A DNA stretch of 64,000 bases from assembly GCA_026745465.1 (NCBI GenBank), contig JACYXH010000826.1, positions 7,694,224 through 7,758,223 of the forward strand, read 5' to 3'. How positions within the stretch are numbered: the first letter of the stretch is position 1; each line of letters begins with the position of its first letter. The position numbers were made by a program, and so were the translations under genes. The notes under the pieces were generated by a model that saw only the letters and a list, made by a program, of their open reading frames with translations, made no database searches and was not told the origin of the DNA. Origin of the DNA: Lota lota. Lineage: Eukaryota > Chordata > Actinopteri > Gadiformes > Lotidae. Positions 45,121 through 58,479 of this stretch are shown piece after piece.

Positions 45121-47057
45121 GGAAGTCCAATCAAACACAACACAGCCTACTGCAGTCAGAAGCAGATGGGGAGGGTGAGAAAGAGAGAGAGACAGAATGA
45201 GAAGAAAGATAGAGGGACATACAATATAGAATAGAGAGAAGGGTTGAATTGTGAGTCACAGAGAAATTAGAGATTGGACCGATCTGTTGGTTGAATATTT
45301 CCACAATCACTCTAATAAGGGGATGTTTTTCCTTATTATATGTATTGTTTTTTGTTTTGTAAGTCATAGAGTATACCAAGTTCACTGATTGATCATCCCT
45401 GGCTGCCCTCAAGACACTATTTTCATTATGTCCCACTGGCCTCCTATCCATTCATTCGCCCTCCCAAACTTCTCATTTCCCTCTGTATACATGAACCATA
45501 GAGATGTACTATTGCAACTCTATCGCTGTCCATCACGTGTGCCTGCTTGATGACAAGGTGCAAGGTGTGGCGCAGTCCACTGGTATGGTGGGAAGGCTTC
45601 AAGTGAGTGACGTGATGAGGGGCTGGGCCAGCAGGGATGGGAGGCCTGCATCGGGAACACATGGCAACTGGGCAGGGACTTGTACAGCAATCAGTCGGCG
45701 GTCATTAGTGTGCTATCCCGCTCTGTTCTTAAAGAGCAGCCCCGCAACTGGAATCTGTACTAGCTATTAACCAGTATTGATGTGAGTGGTAGTGGAAATA
45801 ACTGCGGGGGAGGAAGAGAAAAAAGAAAAACAAAGGACAGGAGAGGACAACAGAAGAGAAGATAATCCTCATATAATCACAATCAGGGCTTCATGTACTC
45901 GCATCAGACACTCATCATGAATGGAGAGGAAAGACAGAGATATAGAGAAAACAGAAAGAAAGAAAGAAACGTTCCCCCCATTAATGGGCTAACCGTCCTC
46001 ATCTCTGGGAAAGCTTTCACCACTGGCAGATTAAGGCCTTTCATTTGGTCTCTGGTACCAATTCTAGTCAATATCGCCATGGCTCGTCACTGTGGTTCGC
46101 GACATTTAACAATGTGACCACTCAAAAGGTCGCCCAATTAAGTGTTTACAGAGGGGCCTAATTCAATACAGCTAATTCAATTGAGGAAAAGCAAAACATG
46201 TGTAATGGTACATGTAGATGTAATTACGGTACTGTAACAGTGCGTTGAAAAACAACGCTGAAAAGCACTAACCCGGAGACAAACATGCTCCGTTTCCAAT
46301 CTGTCCACATGCATCATGTTCTCACCGAAACACAATGAAAATCCCCTCAGAGGAAATGACAATGCGGCTTGGAATTCCCTCCTGCCTTTGCTCTGGCTTC
46401 AGACCCTGGAAGACCTTATGAGTCAGGCAGACAGGCCGACACTCACCCCTGCACCTTTCTCAATGTTGTTGTAAGATTCTGTTAGAATCGTAAAGGTTGC
46501 CATTTTCTTTTCTTTTGGACTGGAAAGCTATCGGCAAAGTACTTTATTATTGTTAATACAGTGCTTCTGGACTAAGCCCAGATTCTGGCACTTTTCCATT
46601 CAGGAACATGTTCCATAAATTTGAATTAATCTTATCATAATATATGTTACAACTCCACATCTAAAACTTCAAGTGTGCCACATTCAATCCAGAAAAAACA
46701 CTAAACACGGTCTGGGAGCAAACACTGAGCCACCCTACTCACCTATTTACCCTGACGCGAGGACAAAGCTCAAAGTACAATGCAATCAAGCTTAATGCGA
46801 CATTTCTGTGTTCACATGGACAAAATTGGCAGTTTACAAACAAAATGCTGCCAATGTGCCGTGTTGGGCTTTAGGGTGAACACGGCCATTTTGATTTTGT
46901 TTTAAGTATATCAGGGTCTTTATGCATACAAATAGATGAAGGTGATGATGATAATGATGAAACTGATAATGCACACAGTGTATTCAGGAAGGACAAGCAC
47001 ACAGCTGTACCTAGATGAGCAAAAAACAGCTACTCTCTTGGGGGACCCGTGACTGAC

Positions 47058-47272
47058 CTGTGGGTTGGAGCATTTGACCTGGACAGGCTGCAGGTCCACG
47101 TGGAGACACACCACGAAGGACTGGCGTCCCTCGCACGACTGCAGCCGGTGGGAGGTGACGGCCAGCGTGGAGGTGCAGCCCATGGGCTCCAGCAGGCTGA
47201 GACTGTGCTGCTGGCCCAGCAGGGTGTACACACTGAACTGGCTCAGGCTGATCGTCCAGGGGAATGCATCGC
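47058..47272 (-). CDS. vps13b: vps13b exon (215 nt)
   Basis: This internal vps13b coding exon has acceptor CCGACCAG before GCGATGC (phase 1) and donor AACCCACAG before GTCAGT (phase 0). The first codon is completed by G from the preceding exon, giving GDAFPWTISL. Further blocks are LEPMGCTSTLAVTS, SFVVCLHVDL and VKCSNPQ. Human VPS13B has DAFPWTISL, VEPMGCTSTLAVTS and SFVVCLHVDLE---IKCSNPQ in the same positions. The beta-rich pattern continues the lipid-binding rod. A GAGCAA repeat lies about 35 nt beyond the acceptor. Confidence 0.96.
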
Positions 47273-47304
47273 CTGGTCGGAGACAGGGAGGGATTGAGGT
47301 AGGG

Positions 47305-47410
47305 GAAGAGTGAGAGCGAGAGCGAGAGCAAGAGCAGAGCAAGAGCAGAGCAAGAGCAAGAGCAAGAGCAAGAGCAAGAGCAAGAGCAAGAGCGAGGGAG
47401 AGAGAGAGAT
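47305..47410. repeat. GAGCAA hexanucleotide repeat
   Basis: GAGCGA and GAGCAA hexamers, with two copies of a GCAGAGCAAGA variant, then perfect GAGCAA units and a GA tail. In the transcript it reads as CUUGCU repeats that extend the pyrimidine-rich region upstream of the acceptor at 47272. Confidence 0.92.
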
Positions 47411-47904
47411 GTTAATCAAAAGTGATATTAAAGGTGTTTATTCATTCACACATTCAATTCAACATTTCTGAGTATGTAAACCAGAGTAGAACTATTACAT
47501 CTTGGAAAGAAAACTAGGAAGAAAAGACACACAAGTAAACGGATTCCCAGCGGGAGGCAAAAAGAGAAAAAAGGAAGAAAATGTATTAAAGTCATGGAAA
47601 CAGCGGCGGCATCGGTCCAAAGACGAGGCGAGAACACAGAGACACAGGGCGAGATGAAGAGCAGACACTAGCAGTAGAAAAAGGACAAAGACATGGAGGG
47701 AGACACTACAGGAGTGCTGGGAGAGGAGTGAGAGGAGCCCGCCAGAATGGACACAAGAGTGGAATGTGACAGGTGAGTTGGAGGCCAACGTCGGTAACAT
47801 TCAGGGGAAGTGACACAACACAGCAAAAGACAAGGTCAAGTGCAGCTGGGGCTAAAAATAGATCACTCGCGACCGTCAACATTCTTTCCAGTGAGCTTTT
47901 ATAA

Positions 47905-47972
47905 AAAATAAATAAATAAAATAAAATAAAATAAACAAATAAAATAAAACAACAAAAATAAATAAATATAAA
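47905..47972. repeat. AATA/AAAAT-rich low-complexity segment
   Basis: Tandem AAATA and AAAAT units with AAC interruptions on the plus strand. It may be the remnant of an A-rich tail, but no element body was recognised next to it. Confidence 0.8.
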
Positions 47973-48994
47973 AGGGGCCATTGGCAGCCGGTCAGACAGC
48001 TTTATGGAAAACATGAAAGAGGATTCAGAGAAGCAGTAGCGTATCCCTCGTGTGAGCCCACGGATCAGCCAGGAAGTGTCTTCAAGGAGACACCTTGGGA
48101 CCAGCCTCACTAGCGGAGCTCTGTGTGTCAGAGCCTATCTGCCTGACTGGCCTCCTCATGATCCTCATGATGAGTGCCCACCCTGCTGGCGGTAGGGAGG
48201 GATGGAGAGAAAGAGATGAAGAGAGATGGAGAGAAAGATTGGAATGGTGGGCATATTCCCCCACCACGCTGCCATGAAAAACACATTTCTCTTGCGACGT
48301 GGGCAGCATGCTTTGATCCAGCGCATTGAACATGAGAGATGAAGGGTTTTTCAAAGTAGGGGGAATGAATTACTAAACGCATGGGTTGTTAATTTTAATG
48401 GCAACACTGACAAGACCTCGCTGATGTCAGTGTTTTCTCTGTCATTTTTCCCTTCTCACTGGAATCTGCATGCCCAACACTGATGTCATTGGAGGGTGCC
48501 CCCATTTCTCCTCCTTCATCGATGAGAAAACATTGCTGAGCAAGTGTTGGTTATGTCAACTCTAGCAGGTGTGTAGGCACTAGCAGTATGGTCAAGAACC
48601 ATCTCTCAAAGGCCCAATACTCAAAGATTGTTTGACTTTCGTCACGGTAAATGAGGAGGCTGAGGTCAAAGTGCTGCTCAACCTTCAATATGCCATAGTA
48701 GTAATAATAATAGTGTCACATGATGTAGTCTGGTATGAACACATAGTCACTTTCACTTCACACTCTGCCATAGGCGCCTTCCTCCAACTTTATTGTGTAT
48801 TTTTCGCAGCCAGAAACGTCCTGCTTGTGAACTTATGAATCTGTCAAGGTTTTAATACTTTTTCAAGAAAACGTCAAACCCCTACTAGTCCCCATTCTCT
48901 GTCAAGCCCAGCTGCATTGCTCCACTTTCTAATGCGATCTGACGTCTGTTTGCTGTTTCGGACTTCAAGTTTTGTTCAATGTGAAAGAACATAC

Positions 48995-49229
48995 CCTCCT
49001 CCAGGATCGGCTTTGACACCACAAAGGGGAGCTCCTGCAGGGGCTCCATGTACTTGTGTCCAGCACTGAGGACACTGATCTGGGGCAGGCAGGCTACCAG
49101 AGTCCCAGGCATGGAGGCCTGGTTGTGATACCAGCTGCGGACGGTGCCGGGTATGTCGCCGCAGATGATGGTGCTCGGTGAGGGCAGGCTGTCGTTGGGC
49201 AGGAACACGCAGCACGACTGGACCTCCAG
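48995..49229 (-). CDS. vps13b: vps13b exon, first of the block in this window (235 nt)
   Basis: This is the most 5' vps13b coding exon seen in the window. The acceptor is TCTCCTGCAG before CTGGAGG (phase 0) and the donor is GGAGGAGG before GTATGT (phase 1). The translation contains LEVQSCCVFLPNDSLPSPS, GDIPGTVRSWYHNQASMPGT and SAGHKYMEPLQELPFV. The human protein has LEVQSCCVFIPNDSLPSPST, DIPGTVRSWYH-QTSMPGTL and SAGHKYMEPLQEIPFV, an exceptionally high match. It should correspond to the part of human VPS13B near residue 1110 (recalled, not computed). The preceding exon, expected to end with a VK-LTLQ-like sequence, was not found to the right and probably lies outside the window. Confidence 0.96.
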
Positions 49230-49875
49230 CTGCAGGAGAAACATCAGAACAACAAGCTTAGGACAATGTTAAAGAATATCATAATGTAATAACATGATGG
49301 CACATCTTGAATCCACCTTATTAATTCAATAGGCTGGTGGATAAGATAGTGGGAAAGTGTACTTTAATTTTCATTCAACAGCGTTTGTCAAGGACCGAGC
49401 AATGCACACATTGTGGAGCTGTTCAGACACGGCCGAGTTATTATGGTTTACGCAGGTGTGTTGAACATAAATCATGCAGCAACCTATATGGAATTGAACG
49501 GCATCAATAAAAACCCAATCCAATCCCGTGCATGGTGACGAAAGATTTACACGGTATTACATTCATGTGACATTGATACGACCCAAAGCTACATTTTGGA
49601 GGAAGAACGTGCAGTATGACTAACACAGGACCCTATAGAGGGAGAATGTGCATATGCAATCAAGAGTAACACCTGGTAAAAAAAAGGAAGGGAAGCTTTA
49701 CAGAGGGTCAGCAGAAACAGCCAGTAGCCAGTAAGAATGATGAACAGTGGTGAAGCTATAGCTGTACTTTCCCTTTGTCCTTTTCCATTACACCAAGGCC
49801 GTATTGACTTTAAAAGACCAGTTAAAGAATAATAGCAGAGTGAACTTTAGAGGGCACAAAACAGAGCCTGCCAGA

Positions 49876-49879
<4 letters not shown>

Positions 49880-49923
<44 letters not shown>
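49880..49923. repeat. TG microsatellite
   Basis: About 22 perfect TG units on the plus strand. Confidence 0.95.
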
Positions 49924-49925
<2 letters not shown>

Positions 49926-50222
49926 TTAATGTGGTTGAAGTTACAATATCTTACTCTCTTTTTTACTCGGTTATTAAATGTGTAATGTTTAGTCAGCATT
50001 TATATCTGTTGTTTTTGCAAGTGCATGTGCAAAGACCCTCAAATAAAAATTGCACCTTTATGGTAAAATATGTACGGATATACACACAGATGTTGGACCA
50101 GCTTCTGACAGACCAATAAAAAGGTAGCTGATTTTTCAAGCCTTTATAGAGGCCAAAGAAAAGGCAAGACACCATTAAAGACTGAGAAAGGTAAGTGCAA
50201 GGTAGAAAGAGAGACAGATACC

Positions 50223-50258
<36 letters not shown>

Positions 50259-53204
50259 GAGAGAGGTATGATTTCACGTTCGTATCGCGCTGCTTCCGCT
50301 TCTGATCGCCCTTAAAAGTGGCGTTTGAAATCGGAACGCTTTCACACGCCGACAGGTATTATGGGCTCTTGCTCCTTTTAGGAGCCAGCACACAGGATTA
50401 CAGCCAGGCTCACGCTGCCCTTCGCAGATCTGCTGCAGATCTCAGCTGCGTTAAGCTGTAAAGAAGGTTGACACACGGAAACCTATAGGTTTAACACTGT
50501 GACTCTGGCCCTGCCGCCCCTTGAGCTCCCTGGACACACACCCATCCCCCGTTCTCTTAACACTACCGTTACACAAGCACTTCATTCTTGACTAGGTCAT
50601 GACCTCGGGAGAAGATTCAATTGTCAATACTCTTTGCATAGCTCATGAGGAGTATCTAGACCACAATTAGGACAGCATACAATCAATAAATACAATTAAT
50701 TTGTCTCTGTAGTTAAGAGATATTGGGCAGCACAGCGACAGATATAGAATTACAAGAGCCAAAAGGCTTAGGTGGTGGACACAAATAAAGAGCTGTTGAG
50801 GAGGTAGCTCAATCTGCAATACCGCTCAACCGCAACGCATGCAATGAGACCGTTCTCTTATCGTCGTCACAGATCAAGACAAATGCCCAACGCAACCACA
50901 ACAAACTGAATGTAACTATATACACACATGTTAGCCTTTTCAAACAAGTGATTTCAGAGCGCTGGCATTCTACAGTATAAACTGAAGTCACTGACAACTC
51001 ATTGCTCCTCATATAAATGCCATCAGTTACAATGTTGTAAATTATGGCTACTTAATGTGCCAGTATTTCATCAGATGTCAAGACATCATTACAGAATCAA
51101 ACTGTAATATAACATATTGAAGTTAATGGCTGCCGAGTATAATGGGGGGGGGATACAGTAAGCTGAAGAGCTGGTTAAATACTGGGCTGAAAGAGTCTTG
51201 TGTTCTGAGAAGATACAGACGAGGCCAATTACCCGACACTTCTTCCATGTTCGCTTCACTAGCATGGCACCCTGCACCTGCAAAACATATTGCACACCAG
51301 TTCTTGTCCAACTACAGCCGAATACATGAAAGGGACTCCACTGTTGCCAACCCCATATGGTGGATGCTGTGATTACGACATGTACTGTAAAATATAATAG
51401 GCAGTGCCTTTTTTGTGACTTTCTAATGCATTGTTTTTGCAATGCCCATAGCAACACACAAGCAGGGATGATGTCAGGCCTGTGCCGTTGCAGGCTTGCC
51501 ACATAACACAGTCATATATGAGCGGTAATCAGATAACATCTCACAGATGACAACAAAGGGAAAAGCTGAACAAGTGAATTCATGGGACATAGCGACCGCT
51601 GTTTTCAGATGTTTACATACTTACAAGGGGTAAAGTGATTTCAAATGTGTTAATGCCTCTAAATATGTAATGGAAAAGTAAATGACGTGTCAGACTTGTT
51701 AAATATGGGTGATAGAAAAGTAATCTCCAGTCTGGCCTATTCAATTATTGTTATTTTTACTACAGTTTTCGCCAAAGCTGATGCGGAATACAAAAACACC
51801 AAAACAAACCAGCACTAATCTACAGTGGCAACTTTATTGGTCCACCTGGAGGTGAGGCCAAATAAAGCAATATTATCATTCCTCTTGGATGTGGGAGGTC
51901 ACCAGTCTCCAGTGAAACAAGAGACCACTGGACATTCCCACACGTTGGGGGATTATGGGATGTGGAGGATGAAGGACGATCCCAAGGAGACCCAGAATCA
52001 TTTATAGAATAATTACAGAAACATATTTAATCAGAAAAACATGCAAGCCAGGAATGAATTGCAACCATGGTTAAATATGCTAAAATACATGAAGTAGTGT
52101 TTAATAACCCGGGCAGAAATAACCCACTCACACAGTGAGATGTGAGTGGGAGTGTAAGTTCACCTCCTGGTGAGGGTTCTCATGTGTTCTTCAACACACG
52201 CCTCTGATTGCAGACAGAATTACTAGTAGTTTGGTCATCTGATTGATATTCCAAATCCGGTCCAAAAATGTTATGTTCCCCACAGAACACATGTTCACCA
52301 AATAATACCCAATACCTAATATGTGGGCTTTTTTTGCCACAGAAACACAGCGTTCCTACTGAAACCACGGGTCTGTCAAAGGTCATAGCTCGTAAATTCT
52401 GTGGTGCCAGCCAGTTTACCGTTCTAGATTCCTCTACTGTACCGAGAAACCAGTTGGGGGAGAAAAGAACATAAATAACTGAATGAAAGAAAGAAGAAAG
52501 CCCTTTGGGTTGCGCTTGGAGAGAACATCAACATGCCAGCCATGGAGGACTGGCAGCTAGTGCTGCTGGCTGCTAGTCCTCTACAACCGTTCCCCCATGC
52601 CAGGGGGAAACGGTGGCTAACCAGGTAGGCTAACCTCACAGGCCTCTTGCCAAGGCTTCCCATCTGTGGCCCCATGGTCAAGCAGTGAGTCACGCCACAG
52701 ATCCACACCCTCATCAACAAGACTCACTCTCTCTCTGAAACACCACAGAGGATGGGATGGGAAGGCTGCAGTGCAGAGGGTAGCGAGGGTTCAGGACGGG
52801 CATGGGGGGAGGAGCGAGTATGCAGCGTGGGCAGGAGGTGGTGTGGGTGGATAAATGAGGTGGGTCATTTATTATTTCTATTTGATTCAGTTTCCCCTGT
52901 GTGGTTGGTTACATGTCAGGCTGAACTACGCTGACATGTCCAAGAGACAGAGACGGAGTCTGAGGTCAGCGTCTCCCCTGACATTACATTGCATCAGTGG
53001 TCATGAGGGCTGCCAAGACCACTGACAGCATCTCCTCTCTTCCCCTCCTACCCACCCAGCAGCATTCAGTCCTCCATCCCTCCATCCCCGGTCCAGAGTG
53101 TGAAGCCGGCGGTGTTTGTGTCCAGCCCGTGTACCGTGACCATGACATGAGGATGGAAAGTGTGTGCGGTCGTGTCACGGCCGGGGCACACACACACACA
53201 GCGA

Positions 53205-53216
53205 GAGGGAGAGAGG

Positions 53217-53286
<70 letters not shown>

Positions 53287-53475
53287 GAAAAGGAGACAGA
53301 GAGAGAGAGAGACAGAGCGAGTCAGAGAGAATGAGAGAGAATGAGAGAGAGAACGAGAAAGAGTGAGGGAAAGAGTGAGGGAAAGAGAGAGAACGAGACA
53401 GAGAGAGACAGAGCAAGAGAGAGAGAGATAAAGCGTGGGACCGAGAGAGACAGTGACACAGACAGAGAGAAAGAA
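53205..53475. repeat. GA microsatellite with long decayed purine-rich tail
   Basis: A perfect GA run (about 53220-53282) is followed by nearly 200 bp of GAGA mixed with GACA, GAAT and GGGA words, such as GAGAATGAGAGAGAATGAG and AGTGAGGGAAAGAGTGAGGG. The tail suggests an older and larger array. All frames across it are Glu/Arg or Ser/Leu repeats. Confidence 0.93.
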
Positions 53476-53914
53476 AAGCCATTAAAGGACGGAGTATGGA
53501 GGGGAGTGGAGAAGAATAGTACAGCATAGAAGGGAGGAGGAGATGAGGCGGTGGTGGTGCGGGGGAGGAGGTAGTGGTGGTTGTGGTGGTGGTTGGGGGT
53601 TCTGTGGGTGAGGGCTGAAGGTTAAGGGCCCACAGACACTGCACAGAGACCCAAGGTGCCCTGTAATGTGTGAAGGTCAAGCTGGAAAATGTGTGTGTGC
53701 TTGTGTCAGAGTGTGTGTTTTAGGGTGGGTGGGGGGGGTTGTGTTCAGGTTCAGCTGGAGACCGCACACACACACACACACACAGTAGGGTCTTGTTTGC
53801 TATTCTCCCCAATTGTGTTTAACAGCTCTATAACAGGCCAATAAACACGGCACTGGTAGGAGAGAGCCCGTGTGGACAATGTCCCCCTACTGAGGGCTGA
53901 CAGGTGTGCCAGGT

Positions 53915-54200
53915 TAGTGTGTGTGTGTGTGTGTGCTTGTGGGTTTGTGTGTGTGTGTGTGTGTGTGTGTGTAGTTGTGTGTGTGTGTATGGGTAGTTGT
54001 GTGTGTGAATGTGTCTGTATGTGTGTAAATGTGTGTAAGTGTGTGTGTAGGTGTGTATATATATGTGTATGGGTATGTGTGTGTATGTATGTGTGTATGT
54101 AGGTACATACATGTGTGTGTGTATGTATGTACATGAGTGTGTGTATATGAGTGTGTGTATGTACGTGTGTGTATGTATGTGTACGTGTACGGGTGTGTGT
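53915..54200. repeat. TG-rich compound microsatellite
   Basis: TG runs with TATG, TAGG and TACA variants over nearly 290 bp, on the plus strand. His/Thr-rich open frames on the minus strand and Cys/Val-rich frames on the plus strand come from the repeat. Confidence 0.92.
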
Positions 54201-54900
54201 GTTGGCCAGCAGGCATGCACAATGTCTTTGCAGCAGGAAACTGACAGGTATGCCAGGTGGACCAGAATGGGTTTGTTTCGTCACACGGTTGGGCCCGGCT
54301 CATAGCTGCAGCGTATTACTCACACGAGTCAAAGGTTCAGAGAGCTAAGCTATATTTCTGGCCCGTAACAGGATAGTGGAATGGGTCTTATTTTTCTGCT
54401 TCGGCAAACTTGTGGAAAGGCGGCAGTTCCAAAACCGGTGGGAGGAAACAAAAATACAAAATTCCCATAGTAATGGGCACAAACGCCATGTGAAAAGACC
54501 GCGGTGTGTGATTGCTGTGTGGAATATCTGTTACACAACTTTACCCTTGGTGGGACTCAGGTTAATATGGAATAAAACCAGAGAGAAACATGACAGAACG
54601 ACCGCTCTGCTGGCGAACGCCTCGGGCAGAACAAATATGGAGCAGAGTCGAATGCTGTGTGAGTGTGTGTGTGTGGGACCCGGGCTGCACCTCTCAACCT
54701 GATCGGCTCTGGAGGGGCTGTGCACCCTATGTGCCGGGGTCTTTCCAAAGGAAACTTAGTCACTTCTGGAAATAGTTTGCTAAATGATGTTAATAGAAAA
54801 GTGAGTTGTCATTTAGGTGTCATAAATAAACATGATAGAGTTTGGGCCAGTTGTGGGCCAGAACGTTCGAAGGCAAGAAGATCCTTTTTAGATCAATGGG

Positions 54901-54901
54901 G

Positions 54902-54954
<53 letters not shown>

Positions 54955-54960
54955 TGTGTG
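54901..54960. repeat. TG microsatellite
   Basis: About 27 TG units with one TCTG interruption near the right end. Confidence 0.95.
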
Positions 54961-57900
54961 TAGGGGGGTGACTTAAGAAAAGGATATTCCTCATTATTCT
55001 TCTTTGATGACATCATGTCCTGTCAAAGTGAAACCAAATCTTTTACTATAACAAATGGTGTTAACTGTCAACACACAGGCCTGGATACAGACTTTACCGC
55101 CCCTCCATGGGTAATAGATTCATGGAAGAATGGAAAATAACAGACTATACGTGTGTGTGTGTGTGTGTGTGTGTGTTCAGGGGCAGAGGGTATCATTCAT
55201 AGCACACTATAAATAAACAGAATATTTTTCAATTTCGACCAGGAAATCTCCATAAGAGAGAAAGAAAGAGTGCCATTCCGTCCTCATGAGGCAGCACGTG
55301 CCGGCTTACACTACACAAACACTCTCAAATGACACATTTGCAAAGACTCTTGCACACACACACGTGCGCGCGCACACACTCACACATACACGCACACACC
55401 TCCTTGCAATTGTACACATCGGTCACCTAGAATGAAAGTCCTTTTTGCGGCAGGATGAAAAGCAAATTCATCTAATCTGGCGCGTATCCAAGGCACCTGA
55501 ATGAACATTCCTCCCCCCCCCCCCCGACCTTCTCCTTCCTCTGGTTCAAACGAGAGCTGCGGGAGCCGCCCGGGTGTTTTAATATCCATGCAGAGAGAGG
55601 GTGCCGGAGCTTTGCACTCCTCTCTGAAGAATGGCACCTGGAACAGCAAACAAGCCCGCTGCCCTGACCAGCACCCCATGGGTGTAGCAGACCAGCGGAG
55701 AAGGACAAGTGGAACGAGGCTGTTATTGGGGCATTTAGCGTAGAACGTTTTATTTCATATTCCGTTTTGAATGTGTTTTGAAATTAAAATGGAAGCACTT
55801 ATGAAAAGGTGACGAGCGGGCCAAGTGACCATACAGAATTCCTCAGAATACATTTTGAATTTCCCAATATATTTCCCATGGTCACAGGATCAATCATTCT
55901 TCAGAAATGGTTACATGATTTTTCAAACAAAATAACACAACTAAATTCCTTTTAAGGCCCCATATAAGTAGACCTAAAGAATTATAGAAACCACTTTACA
56001 AGGACCATTAGACATTTATATGCGGTACACACCTATATATACTGTATATAAAAACACCAGAGCAAAGGGACAAAGAGCCAAACTGCTGGAGTCCACCCAG
56101 CACATTTTAAACAGAGAAGCAGATCTGCTGCATTGGCTGTAGATGGGAAAGGAAGTGTAAGGCCATAGAGGACAGCTGTCTGTTGATGTATTTGTCTCTT
56201 GTTGCATACCTGTCAGTGCCTCCACATGTGCAGCGCTACAGTGGTGTGTACAGCAGCTGGTAAAGTGTCTGGCGGTCACATTTAGGAGGCCAGGGGCCAG
56301 ATAGTCGAGCACCATACACACCGGCTTGGCTCTCTTGGGGAGGCACAAAGGGAACAGTACAGAGAGACTCATCATGGAAAATAGCGCATTGCTTCAAACT
56401 CTTTTTTTTTCTTGTTGTGGAGCTATGGCTGTGTGTCACCGCCAAAAGTTAAAAAATTATAATAATCAAATGAAAGGCAAGAAAAGAAAGGTTTGAGGAA
56501 GGGATGTTTTGAGTGGAAAGCTGGTTATTAGGCAGGTGACTGATGCTTATTCCCGGACTTAGTCCTCCGTCCCTTTCGCCTAGGAGCTGCTAATGAACAA
56601 CCATCTCGTCTTACACTTTGATCTCCTCCAGACTAACTCTGCCTGGCTGCAGCATCAGGAGCCAGCAGATGCTGTTGGGAGTAAATAAATACTACCAGAA
56701 AGAAACAGGGAGAAAAAAAGAAATATATATCTCAAAAGATCTAAAAGCTGTTCATTTGAAGTGATTTCTGATTCAACTTTTTGTCACTACTTGTTTCAGC
56801 CTTCTACTTGTGCTCCTGGCATCACTTCACAGAGACCTCAATGTGGAGCTCATTTCATTAATTTCATTTTCTTTTCTTTTAAGTGCTTTATATCCCAATC
56901 ATTGTCCGGCTCCAAAATGCAGTGCTCGAAATCTGGCCACGTGTTGATTCATGTTTCTAATCTTGCAGCCTTCATATTCCCAAAAAGCATAATTTAGCCA
57001 TCACACACACAAACACATTCACACTCACACTCAAACACACACACACCAGCAGTTGGAGCGGTGTATAATGTGTCTTCTGGACAGAGGAGATGGTTTATCT
57101 GCTTCCAGCAGAGAAGGTCCCAATAGAAGGGGAAGCTGAAGGCTTTAAAAGGCTGGGGGCCATGTGGAAATTGCCTATATAACCACAGGGGGCCCTCAGG
57201 TTCCAGTGTTATATGACAGACCAGCAAGGCAAGAGAAAGGTAGAGACCATCCACTCTGCATACGGTGGAGCGTTGGATTAATAGCATATTAGCAGGGCGG
57301 AGTAATTTTATAAAGTACGCATCATTTAGCCAAGCAATTCTTGCATTAAATGAGGGAAACTGGGGCAACTCTTAAAAAACAAATCAACATTCAACGTCTA
57401 AAGTTGCATGCAGCACAGCGTGATAACAGAAAAAACAGCCAGGCCAATAGCACTGTAGGTAATTGCAACCGCTGTAAATATTATGACATGACGTCATTGT
57501 CTAACAGCAACCTAGGCAATGGAATACGCTGCCATTAACACCATGACTGTGCAGTTAGATCCAATAGTAGTTGGCCAAGGTTTTTAAGTAACTGGAAGGA
57601 AGACAAGGGCTGCAGCTCCATGCTGAGGCATGACAACAGCAGGATCCCTGTAGTCTGAGCTCATCTCTCTTTAAAACTTCTGTAGAAAAAGTACAAAAAG
57701 ATAGTAAATGTCCATTCAGATACAGACATCCAACATGCAGGTAGAACTTGCAGGTTAATAAAAAGTGGGAGAGCAATACTACGACACATTCTAATGCTCA
57801 GTTTTACAAAGACTTGTGTGTGCACAAAAGCACAGAAGTGCACGCACGCACGAGCACACACACACACACACACAGAGAAACATACATGTGGTGTGAGTGC

Positions 57901-58361
57901 ACCATGAGACACAGGAAATCTCCTAGAGATAGGGGGGAGGGTGGAGGTGGGGGAGGAAATTAGAAACACCCTTCCCAGCATCCTTGGTGAAAACATTTGC
58001 AGCTCTGGTGCAGTAAAATCCCACTCAGAGGATTCAGCAGAAAGCGGAAGAACACATCCCTTTGTTTTTCAAAACTCAATACGGCTCCAAATGTAATCTT
58101 CCTGTCCATGTGTGGAGCCGGGTCACCCTTTCCTGCTCGCTCGGACGAACAGAAGGCCCATGGAGCCCACCTCTCACCTCCCCTCTGCCCCCCCCCCCCC
58201 CCCCCCCCCCAGCACTCCACACCCACTCACAGCCTAGGCTTCCTCCCCAGACATCCCACCCACAGCTAACCTAACGCTTGCCCCCTTCCCCCGCTGCGAT
58301 GGCCATCAACAGAGAGCACGGTGAGGTGGGCGTTCTGCAGCGGATACCACAATCATCCAGA

Positions 58362-58479
<118 letters not shown>

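Larger units (their letters stand above)
42527..47057 (-). other. vps13b: vps13b intron of about 4.5 kb
   Basis: It holds the 26-bp minisatellite (42843-43430), a CA tract (43719-43797), a minus-strand SINE (43920-44109), a CA tract (44634-44690) and a GA/GACA block (44932-45120). The remaining 45200-47050 is mostly free of repeats. No exon was seen. Confidence 0.87.
47273..48994 (-). other. vps13b: vps13b intron of 1.7 kb
   Basis: It contains the GAGCAA repeat (47305-47410) and an AATA/AAAAT-rich segment (47905-47970). The remainder shows no exon or mobile element. Confidence 0.88.

Noticed and set aside
56210-56333. Exon-like segment on the minus strand with a pyrimidine-rich acceptor (CCTCCCCAAG) and a GTATGC donor, reading RAKPVCMVLDYLAPG...
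   Set aside because: The open frame leaves phase 1, whereas the exon at 49229 needs phase 0; the frame that would fit has a stop. It does not match VPS13B and no other family was recognised.
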